Part shown: positions 39,487-47,772 of the stretch, piece by piece
How the letters are laid out: each line of letters begins with the position of its first letter
Position numbering within the stretch: position 1 is the first letter of the stretch
Assembly (NCBI RefSeq): GCF_002930645.1
Contig: NZ_PSNW01000014.1
Location: 52,918 to 116,917, forward strand
Reading direction: 5' to 3'
DNA: 64,000 nucleotides
Origin: Solimonas fluminis
GTDB lineage: Bacteria; Pseudomonadota; Gammaproteobacteria; Nevskiales; Nevskiaceae
Made by a program: the position numbers and the translations under genes
Notes under the pieces: generated by a model
What the model saw: the letters and a program-made list of their open reading frames with translations, nothing else
Database searches by the model: none
Told to the model about the DNA's origin: nothing

Positions 39487-41709
39487 ATGGACCTCCGCCC
39501 GCCCCATTCCGCACCCGCTCGCTGGCTTGCAGCGCTCGGTGCCGTGGCCGCGGCGGCCGCGGCGGCGGTGCTGGCGCTGGCCCTGTCCCAGCCTTCGCTG
39601 GGCTTGGAACTGGGCATGGCGGATACGGCCGGGGCACCTCCGCTGATACCCCAGCGCCACCAGGGCGGGAGCGTCATGGCGGTGCTGGCCGGCCTCGGCA
39701 CCGCCGACGGCCTGCGCATGGAGCTGCGCAGCGACGACCTGGCTCCCGAGCCGGACACCACCTTCCCCGCCTATGTGGACTACAACCGCTTCCTCCAGCG
39801 CCAGGGCGAAATCGCCGCGCTGCTGCAGGCCCCGGAGGTGACTCTGTACGGGACGCAGGGCTCCCTGCAGACGCTGGCGCCGGCACCGCGCCGGCTGGAC
39901 CAGTTGCCCTGGCAGTTCTGGCTGCAGCTGATCGTCTCCGTGGCAGGCCTGGTGGTCGGCGGGCTGGTCTGGATCTTCCGCCAGCAGGACCAGGCGAGCC
40001 GCTATTTTGCGCTGACCGGCGTGGGCCTGTACCTGAGCGCTGGCAGCGCGGCGGTCTACAGTACCCGCGAGCTGGCGCTGGCATCCGAACTGTTCAGGGC
40101 CCTGCACATGGCCAATGGCCTGGGAACCATGCTCTTCTGCGGCGCCTTCGCCGCAGTGTTGCTGCACTACCCCACGCGCCTGACCCGGCTGAGCCTCGGA
40201 CCGCTGCTGGTGAGCGTCTACCTCCTGCTGTCGCTTGCCAGCGCAGCCCAGTTGTTCGATGGATTCGACACGGCCTTGCGCGTACCGGTGCTGCTGGGCT
40301 TCCTGGCGACTCTCGGCCTCGCGGCCTGGCAGTGGGCCCGCGTGCGCCAGGACCTGGTGCTGCGTGCGGCCTTCCAGTGGTTCCTGTTCGCCTGGTTCGT
40401 GGGCAGCGGCCTGTTCCTGATGCTGGTCTTCGTGCCGGCGCTGATGGGGCGCGACACCGGCAGCGCACAGGCGCCGTCGTTCGCCCTGTTCCTGCTGATC
40501 TACCTGGGTGTCGCCTTCGGCATCGCCCGTTACCGCCTGTTTGACCTGGGCCTGTGGTGGTTCCGGGCCTGGGTCACGGTCATCAGCGTGGGCAGCCTGG
40601 TGGCACTGGATCTGGCCCTGATCGCGGTACTGCACGTCGACCGGGCACTGGCGCTGACGGTGAGCCTGCTGGTGATCGGCACGCTATACCTGCCGCTGCA
40701 TGCCTGGCTGTGGCGCCGCCTCACCGGCAATGAACAGAAGCGCGATCCCATCGCGGTGATGCAGGACATGGTGCTGTCGGCCCACCGCGGACCGGCCGAG
40801 GCCTGGAGCGACACCCTGCGCGGCCTGTTCCAGCCGCTGCAGATGGAACGGCTGTCCCCCTCGCCCCCGCAGCACCGGCTGGCCGATGATGGGCTCACCC
40901 TGGAGCTCCCGGCGGATCGGCTGCTGCCCGCCTTGCGGCTGCGCTACGCGGACCATGGCCGGCGCCTGTTCTCCCCGCACGACGTCCAGACCGTACGCAC
41001 CCTGCAGATGCTCTGCGGCCGGATCTTCGCGTACGGCGAAGCCACCCGCCTGGGCATGGAGCAGGAACGCCAGCGGATCGCCCGCGACATGCATGACAGC
41101 CTGGGCGGACGCCTGCTGACCCTGCTGCACCTGGCCCCGGAAACGCTGCAGCCACAGATCCGCGAGGCCCTGGACGACATGCGCCTGACCGTGAACTGCC
41201 TCAGCAGCGGCGGCGCCTCGTTGGGCGAGGCCCTGGGCCAGTGGCGTGCGGAAGTGGATGAGCGCTGCGACTCGGCGCAGGTACAGTTGCGCTGGCAACA
41301 ACCGGAACAGGGCCCGGGCCTGGACCTGCAGCTGGAGCCGGAAACGCTGCTGCACCTGCAGCGCTTGCTGCGCGAGCTGGTCAGCAATGCGCTGCGCCAC
41401 GCCAAGCCCACCGTGCTGCAGGTGCGCTTCATGCTGAGCGGCGGCGCACTGTCCTTCAGCGTCGAGAACGATGGCTGCCGCCTGCCGCCCTCCGGCTGGA
41501 AGTCCGGCGTGGGGCTGAAGAGCATCCGCTACCGGGTGGAAACACTGGGCGGCCAGGTCAGTTGCCAGGAGCCGCTGCCCGGCAGCGTGCGCCAGACCTG
41601 CATCCTGCCGCTGATGCCGGAACCGGTGGAACCCGGAACCTCCGGTCCATCCGCCGCGCCGGCGGACATGGTGGATCTGCCGAAACAGGCACTGGGCAGC
41701 CCCTCATGA
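39487..41709 (+). CDS. Membrane sensor histidine kinase (NarL-type HisKA_3), first of a tandem pair
   Basis: The 740-residue protein has an N-terminal helix (about 12-33), an extracytoplasmic part of about 100 residues that looks like a degenerate PDZ-type domain, then six or seven membrane helices (about 140-400). A cytoplasmic linker precedes the kinase. The H-box RQRIARDMHDSLGGRLL has the phospho-acceptor His536. The N-box LLRELVSNALRHA and the G-box region GVGLKSIRYRV form the ATPase. HisKA_3 kinases pair with LuxR/NarL regulators, and one follows two genes later. Its stop overlaps the start of the second kinase (ATGA). The layout resembles ComP-like quorum or peptide sensors; the signal is unknown. 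Confidence 0.88.
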   Translation: MDLRPPHSAPARWLAALGAVAAAAAAAVLALALSQPSLGLELGMADTAGAPPLIPQRHQGGSVMAVLAGLGTADGLRMELRSDDLAPEPDTTFPAYVDYNRFLQRQGEIAALLQAPEVTLYGTQGSLQTLAPAPRRLDQLPWQFWLQLIVSVAGLVVGGLVWIFRQQDQASRYFALTGVGLYLSAGSAAVYSTRELALASELFRALHMANGLGTMLFCGAFAAVLLHYPTRLTRLSLGPLLVSVYLLLSLASAAQLFDGFDTALRVPVLLGFLATLGLAAWQWARVRQDLVLRAAFQWFLFAWFVGSGLFLMLVFVPALMGRDTGSAQAPSFALFLLIYLGVAFGIARYRLFDLGLWWFRAWVTVISVGSLVALDLALIAVLHVDRALALTVSLLVIGTLYLPLHAWLWRRLTGNEQKRDPIAVMQDMVLSAHRGPAEAWSDTLRGLFQPLQMERLSPSPPQHRLADDGLTLELPADRLLPALRLRYADHGRRLFSPHDVQTVRTLQMLCGRIFAYGEATRLGMEQERQRIARDMHDSLGGRLLTLLHLAPETLQPQIREALDDMRLTVNCLSSGGASLGEALGQWRAEVDERCDSAQVQLRWQQPEQGPGLDLQLEPETLLHLQRLLRELVSNALRHAKPTVLQVRFMLSGGALSFSVENDGCRLPPSGWKSGVGLKSIRYRVETLGGQVSCQEPLPGSVRQTCILPLMPEPVEPGTSGPSAAPADMVDLPKQALGSPS

Positions 41710-43916
41710 GCACCTACTTCCCGGACCGCAGCGATCGCCTCGATGCCACGGCCGTGCCCCGGAAGCTGCCGCGCCATCTGCTGGCCGCGGCAGCGGTGAT
41801 GCTGCTGGCGCTGGCGGAGTTGCTGCTGAGCCTGCAGCTGGCCACCCGGCAACCCTGGCTGGGACTGGACCTGGCCGTGCCGGCCGATGGCCAGGGCCTG
41901 GAGGTGGAGAATGTCGCCGCCGACGGCCCCGAGGCGCAGTTGCGGCACGTGGGACTGCGACTGCTGGCCCTGCGTGGCAGCGACGGCCGGGCACTGCGCC
42001 TGGAGCCCGGCGACCTGGTCGAGGAACCGGATTACTTCAACGCCTACGCCGACTACCGCGCCTTCTTCGCCCGGCAGAGCCAGCTGCACCGGCTGCTGCA
42101 GGACCCGCAGCTGGAGGCGCTGGGCTCCGACGGCCGCTGGGCACCCCTGCCGCGCGCCGCGACCCGCGATCTTTCCGACCTGCCCAGCCTGTTCTGGCTG
42201 CAGCTGCTGTTCGCCGTAGCCGCGCTCAGTGCGGGCGCCGCCGTGGTGGCGATCCGCCCGCAGCGCGAAACCTGGTGGTACCTGGCCACCAGCCTGGCGC
42301 TGTCGCTCACCTGCGCCACCGCGGCGATCTACAGCACGCGCGAACTGGCGCTGAACGGTGAGCTGTTCCACCGGCTGTCGCTGCTCAACCACCTGGGCGG
42401 ACTGCTGTTCCCGGCCTGCGCGATGAGCATGCTCTGGCACTATCCGCGCCCGCTGGGCCGCCGTCAGGTCGCCTGGCTCTTCCCCGGTGCCGCCGTGGCG
42501 ATCTGGTGCCTGCACGCCCAACAGCTGCTCGGCAATCACGACCTCGGCTTCCGCCTGCAGGTCATGTTCGGCATGCTCGGGTTCTGCTGGCTGGCCTGGA
42601 GCCAGTGGCAGCGATCCATGGCCTATCCCGCCGATCGGGCCGCCCTGAAGTGGTTCCTGTTCTCCTGGGTGGCCGGCAGCGGCCTGTTCATCGTCGCGCT
42701 GTTCCTGCCGCTGATGCTGGGCCTGGGGCCGTTGATCCCGCAGGGCTACCTGTTCGGCCTGCTTCTGCCCTGCTACCTCTGCATGCCGCTGGGCCTGACC
42801 CGCTACCGTCTGTTCGACCTCGACCGCTGGTGGTTCGAAGCCTGGGCCCTGTTCGCGGCCGCCTGCTCGATCCTGGTGCTGGACGGTGTGCTGATGCACC
42901 TGCTGGAACAGTCCGCCCAGTCCGCACTCGTCGTGGCCCTGGCAGTGACGGGCTGGTTGTACTACCCGCTGCGCCGTCTCGCCTGGCAGTGGCGGCAGCG
43001 CGAGCGCCAGGCTTCGCGCATCGAGCGCTATACCCAGGCCTCGGCCCTGATGCTGACCCTGGCGCCGGACACGGTGCCGATCCACTTCTGGAAGAAGCTG
43101 CTGCAGGCGGCCTTCGCGCCGCAGCAGATCCGCGCGGCGGGCGAAGCACTGCGGGACATCGCCCTGCTCGACGAAGGTAACGTGCTGGCGCTGCCGCCCG
43201 CGCCGGGGACCGAAAGCCTGCTGCTGTTCGGCGCCGAAGGCGGCCAGCGCCTGTTCGACCCCGACGACCTGAAGACGGCCCAGACCCTGGCCGGGTTGTT
43301 CGGACAGGCGATGGCGGCACGGGATGCCTATGCCCGCGGCGCCGAGGAAGAGCGCGGCCGCCTGCGGCGCGAGTTGCACGAGGATCTGGGGGCGCGCCTG
43401 CTGAATCGCATGCACAGCACGGCCGACAGCGGCGAAGCCGCCAGCAGCCGCGTGCTGCTGGAGGAAGTCCGCTCACTGATCGACCTTCTGGACCACCGCG
43501 AATTCCTGCTGGACGAGTGCCTCAACGAGTGGCGCGCGCAGTTCGAGGAGCACGGCGAGGCTGCCGGCACGGCCTGCCGAGTGACGGTACCGGCTACGGC
43601 GCCGGCGCTGCGCCTGAGCGTGGTGGAGCGCAGCTACCCCGCCCGTATCCTGCGCGAGGCCGTCAGCAACGCGCTGCGGCATTCGAAGCCCACCCGGCTT
43701 TCGCTGGAGATCACCATCGTGGGCCGCGATCTGGTCTGCGTTTTCGAGCATGACGGCCTGACCCACCCGGTTGCGGGGTGGCGCCCTTCGCGTGGAATTC
43801 GCAATATCGACATGCGGGTGCAGGATCTCAAGGGCAGCCTCCAGTGGCAGCAGGCAGCGCCCGACCGACTCCGCATGGAGTTGCGGTTCCCGCTGACTGA
43901 TGGAGGCTCGAATTGA
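41706..43916 (+). CDS. Membrane sensor histidine kinase (HisKA_3), second of a tandem pair
   Basis: This 736-residue kinase is a paralogue of the gene before it. Both share the membrane-domain landmarks IYSTRELAL-type, TRYRLFDLD-type and WWFEAW-type, and the N-terminal PDZ-like part is clearer here (LGLDLAVPADGQGLEVENV, then LEPGDLVEEPDY). The H-box RGRLRRELHEDLGARLL gives His558, the N-box is ILREAVSNALRHSKPT and the G-box is shortened to SRGIRNIDMRV. The pair may form heterodimers or report two signals to one regulator. It overlaps the regulator start by four bases (TTGA). Confidence 0.88.
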   Translation: MSTYFPDRSDRLDATAVPRKLPRHLLAAAAVMLLALAELLLSLQLATRQPWLGLDLAVPADGQGLEVENVAADGPEAQLRHVGLRLLALRGSDGRALRLEPGDLVEEPDYFNAYADYRAFFARQSQLHRLLQDPQLEALGSDGRWAPLPRAATRDLSDLPSLFWLQLLFAVAALSAGAAVVAIRPQRETWWYLATSLALSLTCATAAIYSTRELALNGELFHRLSLLNHLGGLLFPACAMSMLWHYPRPLGRRQVAWLFPGAAVAIWCLHAQQLLGNHDLGFRLQVMFGMLGFCWLAWSQWQRSMAYPADRAALKWFLFSWVAGSGLFIVALFLPLMLGLGPLIPQGYLFGLLLPCYLCMPLGLTRYRLFDLDRWWFEAWALFAAACSILVLDGVLMHLLEQSAQSALVVALAVTGWLYYPLRRLAWQWRQRERQASRIERYTQASALMLTLAPDTVPIHFWKKLLQAAFAPQQIRAAGEALRDIALLDEGNVLALPPAPGTESLLLFGAEGGQRLFDPDDLKTAQTLAGLFGQAMAARDAYARGAEEERGRLRRELHEDLGARLLNRMHSTADSGEAASSRVLLEEVRSLIDLLDHREFLLDECLNEWRAQFEEHGEAAGTACRVTVPATAPALRLSVVERSYPARILREAVSNALRHSKPTRLSLEITIVGRDLVCVFEHDGLTHPVAGWRPSRGIRNIDMRVQDLKGSLQWQQAAPDRLRMELRFPLTDGGSN

Positions 43917-44560
43917 AAACCGGACTTGTCGTTGAAGACCTGCCTGCACCGGCCCAATGGCTTGCGGCCGTGCTGGAGGAAGCCTTCGCCGGCATCCGCG
44001 TGGACGTCGCGTCCAGCCTGGCGGAGGCCCGTGCGATCCTGGAGAAGCGCAGCCCCGACATCGCGCTGATCGATCTGGGCCTGCCGGACGGCTCCGGGGT
44101 GGACCTGATCCGAGACATCGCGCAGTCGCAGCCTCACTGTCAATGCGTGGTGACCACGATCTACGCCGACGACCGGCACCTGTTCCCGGCCCTGCGCTCC
44201 GGTGCCTCCGGGTACCTGCTGAAGGACCAGCCCAAGGAGCGCGTGGTGTCGGCGCTGCGCGGCATCGCCTCCGGCGAGCCGCCGCTGTCGCCGGTGATCG
44301 CCCAGCGCCTGCTGCGCGTGTTCGGTCAGGACCAGGCCGAGACCGCCGCCCAGGACAACCCCCTGTCCAGCCGCGAGCGCGAGGCCCTGGTGCTGATCGC
44401 CAAGGGCTACAAGCTGCCCGAAGTCGCCGAGCAGCTCGGCGTGACGCGCAATACCGCGGCCGGATTCATCAAGTCGATCTACCGCAAGCTCAATATCTCC
44501 AGCCGGGCCGAGGCGACGCTGGAAGCCGCCCGCATGGGCCTGGTGAGCACGCGCTTCTAG
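43913..44560 (+). CDS. NarL/LuxR-family response regulator
   Basis: The 215-residue protein has a receiver domain (1-120) with the acidic pair Glu8-Asp9, phospho-acceptor Asp54 in ALIDLGLPDGSG, Thr81/82 and Lys104 in YLLKDQP. It ends with a LuxR-type helix-turn-helix (about 150-212) with LSSREREALVLIAKGYK and the recognition helix near TRNTAAGFIKSIYRKL. The start is a rare TTG at 43913-43915: it overlaps the second kinase stop, has GGAGG six bases before it, and no other start fits the receiver. It should be phosphorylated by one or both upstream kinases. Targets are unknown; the pilus operon 500 bases downstream is an obvious candidate. Confidence 0.92.
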   Translation: MKTGLVVEDLPAPAQWLAAVLEEAFAGIRVDVASSLAEARAILEKRSPDIALIDLGLPDGSGVDLIRDIAQSQPHCQCVVTTIYADDRHLFPALRSGASGYLLKDQPKERVVSALRGIASGEPPLSPVIAQRLLRVFGQDQAETAAQDNPLSSREREALVLIAKGYKLPEVAEQLGVTRNTAAGFIKSIYRKLNISSRAEATLEAARMGLVSTRF

Positions 44561-44578
44561 GGCCATTTCAGAACGCGA

Positions 44579-44608
44579 TTGTTTGCGGTGGGGGCTTCCG
44601 CCTATAAT
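44579..44608 (+). promoter_or_regulatory. Promoter of tRNA-Thr
   Basis: TTGTTT (44579-44584), an 18-base spacer and a perfect TATAAT (44603-44608) end 17 bases before the mature tRNA 5' end. Confidence 0.75.
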
Positions 44609-44625
44609 CCGCGCCCTTCTACCAT

Positions 44626-44701
<76 letters not shown>

Positions 44702-44746
44702 GCACTTAGGTACGTTTCCGGTTATGCAGATCCGGAAGCTTTTTAC

Positions 44747-44778
44747 AAAAAAGGGGCAGCTTCGGCTGCCCCTTTTTT
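44747..44778. terminator. Terminator after tRNA-Thr
   Basis: A 14-bp stem (44747-44760 with 44765-44778) with a TTCG tetraloop, an A-run before and a T-run after. It works for the plus strand and could work for both. Confidence 0.9.
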
Positions 44779-44850
44779 GTTTCCGGCTCAGGACTGACGT
44801 TTCCCCTCCCCTCGCGGCGCTCGCGCCTATGGGGCGTTGCCATGGTCGTT

Positions 44851-44866
44851 TTAGGCCGAATTAGGC
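44851..44866 (+). promoter_or_regulatory. Direct repeat TTAGGC with 10-bp period upstream of the pilin operon
   Basis: Two TTAGGC hexamers at 44851-44856 and 44861-44866 are one helical turn apart, which would suit a dimeric activator. No protein is known for it. It lies about 200 bp before the first pilin gene. Confidence 0.35.
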
Positions 44867-44928
44867 TCAAAAGTCACCGAATGACGCCTCATAAACCCGT
44901 TGGCAATACCCTGGTCGGGCAATTCACA

Positions 44929-44986
44929 CCGTCTGTCGCTACCGTCCGTCGGCGAAGAACCGCCCATTCCAGACTGTGAGTATGTT
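44929..44986 (+). promoter_or_regulatory. AlgR-like direct repeats and weak -10 of the pilin operon
   Basis: CCGTCTGTC (44929-44937) and CCGTCCGTC (44942-44950) are direct repeats with a 13-bp period. Each is one or two bases from CCGTTCGTC, the core reported for P. aeruginosa AlgR, which activates the fimU-pilVWXY1Y2E operon there. A weak -10-like TATGTT follows at 44981-44986 without a -35, which would put the repeats at about -43 to -64, a normal activator position. This is a sequence match only. Confidence 0.4.
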
Positions 44987-44992
44987 TTCTCT

Positions 44993-45010
44993 AACCGCTT
45001 TGGAGCGGTT
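44993..45010 (+). promoter_or_regulatory. Hairpin in the pilin operon leader
   Basis: A 7-bp perfect stem (44993-44999 with 45004-45010) lies in the presumed 5' leader, 58 bases before the chosen fimT start. Its role is unknown. The rest of the 44779-45067 gap contains no gene that I can support. Confidence 0.4.
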
Positions 45011-45067
45011 CAGGGATGCTGGAGAGGCAGTATGAAAAACACTGCCCCTGGCCGGGGGAGGGAACGG

Positions 45068-45700
45068 ATGAAGCGCGGTTTTGTTGCGACCAGATCAGAT
45101 CGGAAAGTGCCCCGAGTGACGGGTGGGCGGAGCCGTACCCGGCCTTCCGCGGCGCTCCGGAACCGCGACAGGGGGTTCAACCTGCTGGAGGCCATGATCG
45201 TGGTGTCGATCGTCTCCATCTTGGCCATCATCGGCGTTCCATCCTTCCGGGACTTTTCCGCCTCCCGCGCGGTACGCAGCCACGTCGACGATCTGGCCGG
45301 CGCCATACGCTTGGCGCGCACGGAGGCCCTCAAGCGCGGTGTCCCCGTGACGCTTTGCCGTACCGGTAACGCCAACGCGGCAAGCCCCAATTGTGAAGCC
45401 GGCACCGACTGGTCCTCGGGATGGCTGATGTTTGCGGACCGCAATCCGCGCGGCACCGTGGATGCCAACGATACGCTGATCCAGGTCCAGCAGGCTTCCA
45501 GCAATACCGACGGCATCATCCGGACCGGCACTGCCGCCATCACGTTCATCCCGGCAGGCATCGCGCCCGGGGCCGATGGCAACTTCCTGATCAGGCCCAG
45601 GGTGAACGCCAGCTCGCCCCGCTATACCACGCTCAGCCGGCGCATCTGCGTGACCAACAGCGGCGCGACCCGGCTCATCAATGGTACCGGCGCATGCTGA
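45068..45700 (+). CDS. Type IV pilus minor pilin FimT/FimU (GspH domain)
   Basis: This minor pilin helps start pilus assembly and in some species binds DNA. The prepilin site is DRG/FNLLEAM, with cleavage after Gly36 and the conserved Glu at mature position 5, followed by a hydrophobic helix (MIVVSIVSILAIIGVPSF) and a GspH-type domain with two or three Cys. The start is uncertain: ATG 45068 has GGAGGG five bases before it, while ATG 45032 also has a good site (GGAGAGG) and adds 12 residues. Either way the leader is 36-48 residues and very Arg-rich, long for a type IVa prepilin. It opens the fimT-pilV-pilW-pilX-pilY1-pilE operon. Confidence 0.88.
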   Translation: MKRGFVATRSDRKVPRVTGGRSRTRPSAALRNRDRGFNLLEAMIVVSIVSILAIIGVPSFRDFSASRAVRSHVDDLAGAIRLARTEALKRGVPVTLCRTGNANAASPNCEAGTDWSSGWLMFADRNPRGTVDANDTLIQVQQASSNTDGIIRTGTAAITFIPAGIAPGADGNFLIRPRVNASSPRYTTLSRRICVTNSGATRLINGTGAC

Positions 45701-46227
45701 GCCCACTGCCATCCCCGTCACTCCAGGGCCAGCGCGGCGCGAGCCTGATCGAGGTACTGGTCACGGTCCTTCTGCTTTCGTTTGCCATGCTGGCCATGGC
45801 CAACATGCATGCCATGTCCCTCAAGTACGTCAAGATGGCGGAGTTCCGCGGTATCGCCACCGAGCTGGCCCTGGACCTTGGGGACCGCATGCGGGCCAAC
45901 GCCAGCGGGGCCGGCAGCTACGTCTACACAGCCACTTACAGTCCCACCTCCTCCGCCGTGACCGTTCCGGCCTGCTCCAACACCCTGGTCTGCACGCCGG
46001 CGGAGATCGCGGCGATCGACCTGGCGGAGATTCGCAATGCCGTGCGTCTGGCCGTTCCCGGCGGCGGCCTGCGAGTGGAGCGCGATGCCGCCAACCCCAC
46101 CGTCATGAACGTCTGGGTCATCTGGCAGGACCCCGAGGGCAATGTGGCATCCACCCTGCTGACCTGCCCGGGCACCATCACCGCGACCCCGCAACCCAAC
46201 TGCCTGGCCATGAGGGTGGCGCTATGA
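45694..46227 (+). CDS. pilV: Type IV pilus minor pilin PilV
   Basis: The 177-residue minor pilin has prepilin site QRG/ASLIEVLVTV (cleavage after Gly15, Glu at mature +5) and the helix continues as LLLSFAMLAMANMHAMSLKY, the usual PilV pattern. The C-terminal part has four Cys that may pair. It overlaps the fimT stop by seven bases and the pilW start by four. PilV, PilW, PilX and FimT form the priming complex at the pilus tip together with PilY1. Confidence 0.9.
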   Translation: MLSPLPSPSLQGQRGASLIEVLVTVLLLSFAMLAMANMHAMSLKYVKMAEFRGIATELALDLGDRMRANASGAGSYVYTATYSPTSSAVTVPACSNTLVCTPAEIAAIDLAEIRNAVRLAVPGGGLRVERDAANPTVMNVWVIWQDPEGNVASTLLTCPGTITATPQPNCLAMRVAL

Positions 46228-47108
46228 GCAGCATCCGGATGCCTCCCCACCGGACCCGTCAGCGCGGCTACTCGCTGATCGAGATCATGATCTCGCTGCT
46301 GATCGGCGCCGTGATGATCGGGGCGGTGCTGACGGCCGTCTCCGGCACTGGGCTCAGCGGCACCCGCCAGAGCGGGCATGCCCAGTTGTCGGAAGACGGG
46401 CAGATCGCCCTGAACCTTATCGCCACCCAACTGCGCATGGGCGGGTTCTGGGAGCCCACGTCTCCGGTCTCCTCGCTGCACAACACGCAACCCATGCTGT
46501 TCGGCTGCCGCAACGGATTCTCCAGCGTGACCGCCGCCTTCGGCTCACTGGCTTGCGCAACCGGCACCGGTAACGACTCCGTGGCGGTCCGCTACGACAC
46601 CAACGAGGGCGGCACGACCGGCTTCGATTGCCTGGGTGCCGCAGTACCTGCCGGCGCCACGCCTCCAGGCTGGGTCGACAATCGCTTCTACATCGCCACC
46701 GGCCCCAGCGGGAACCCCTCGCTGTTCTGCCGCGGCAACGGCGGCGGCGATCCCCAGATGCTGGTCGATAACGTGGAGACGCTGCAGTTGCGCTACGGCA
46801 TCGCCCAGGCTGCCGCGGCCGGGAACTCGGACCTGCTTTTCGACCGGGGCACCTTCGCGGGACAAACGGTGCGATACGTCAGGGCCGATGCCCTGCTGAC
46901 GACCTGCCCCCGCTTGTCGCCAGCTTCCAACTCTTGGTGCGGCGTCACCGCCGTGCGTGTCTGCATCACCATGCGCACGGCGCCCGGGGCAGGCCCCACC
47001 ACCGGCACCGCCTTCGTCAACTGCGACGGGACCAGCACCACGATCGCCGACAGCCGGCTCCGGCGAAGCATGGTGACGACCGTCAGCCTTCGCAACCGCA
47101 TGCCCTGA
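46224..47108 (+). CDS. pilW: Type IV pilus minor pilin PilW
   Basis: The 294-residue protein has prepilin site QRG/YSLIEIMISLLIGAVMIGAV, with cleavage after Gly15 and Glu at mature +5. The mature globular part is Cys-containing (CRNGF, LACATG, FDCLG, LFCRG, TTCPR, WCGV, RVCIT, FVNCDG). PilW is the largest classical minor pilin of this operon. The ATG overlaps the pilV stop (ATGA). Confidence 0.9.
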   Translation: MSSIRMPPHRTRQRGYSLIEIMISLLIGAVMIGAVLTAVSGTGLSGTRQSGHAQLSEDGQIALNLIATQLRMGGFWEPTSPVSSLHNTQPMLFGCRNGFSSVTAAFGSLACATGTGNDSVAVRYDTNEGGTTGFDCLGAAVPAGATPPGWVDNRFYIATGPSGNPSLFCRGNGGGDPQMLVDNVETLQLRYGIAQAAAAGNSDLLFDRGTFAGQTVRYVRADALLTTCPRLSPASNSWCGVTAVRVCITMRTAPGAGPTTGTAFVNCDGTSTTIADSRLRRSMVTTVSLRNRMP

Positions 47109-47112
47109 CCGT

Positions 47113-47724
47113 ATGCCCTCCATGACCAGCACACGCCATATTCGTTATCACCCCGGATTCCACGGCAGGCGCAGCCGATCCGGCGGCGTGGTGCTGGTAC
47201 TCGCCCTGGTCCTGCTCGTGGTCATGACCGTCTCGTCGGTGGTAGCCATGCGCGGCGCCACCGCCAGCGACATGGTCAGCCAGAACATCCGCTCGCAGAA
47301 CCTCGCCTTGCAGGCCGCAGAGATCGCATTGCGCTACTGCGAGCGCCAGTTGATGAACAACGCGACGCTCAACGTCTTCTCCTTGAACAACGGAGCCGTG
47401 CTGGACGAGTGGCGCGTCGCCGGCAACTGGACGGACACGACGCGCGTCAATACAACGCCCTCTTCGTTCCTGGGCAGCACGGTCACCTACGCGACACCAC
47501 CGCAATGCATCGTCAGGCGGCTTTCCTACGACGAGATGTATGGCTCCATCAACATGGACCAAACCACGATCCGCCCCGAAGACCGCGGAGTGCCGCCGGG
47601 CAACGTCTTCATCTACCGGATCACGGCTCGCGGATTCAGTCCCGAATTCCAGCGCAATTCGTCCGGCAAATCGATCTCGGGCTCCGAAGCCTGGGTCCAA
47701 TCGACCATCCGGACCATTCTCTAG
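47113..47724 (+). CDS. pilX: Type IV pilus assembly protein PilX
   Basis: The 203-residue protein has an N-terminal Arg/His-rich leader (about 25 residues), then GGVVLVLALVLLVVMTVSSV and SDMVSQNIRSQNLALQAAE, the PilX N-terminal pattern. As in known PilX/GspK proteins the Glu at mature +5 is missing, which suits the tip minor pilin. Its globular part has two Cys. It lies four bases after pilW and three before the upstream-most pilY1 start. Confidence 0.88.
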   Translation: MPSMTSTRHIRYHPGFHGRRSRSGGVVLVLALVLLVVMTVSSVVAMRGATASDMVSQNIRSQNLALQAAEIALRYCERQLMNNATLNVFSLNNGAVLDEWRVAGNWTDTTRVNTTPSSFLGSTVTYATPPQCIVRRLSYDEMYGSINMDQTTIRPEDRGVPPGNVFIYRITARGFSPEFQRNSSGKSISGSEAWVQSTIRTIL

Positions 47725-47772
47725 GCCATGGCCCAAACAGGGGCTCACCGCTTGCAGCAACCGAGGCTTCAT

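Noticed and set aside
44900..44925. A sigma-54 (-24/-12) promoter for the pilin operon
   Set aside because: TGGCAATACCCTGG has a GG but no GC at the -12 position, so it does not meet the consensus.
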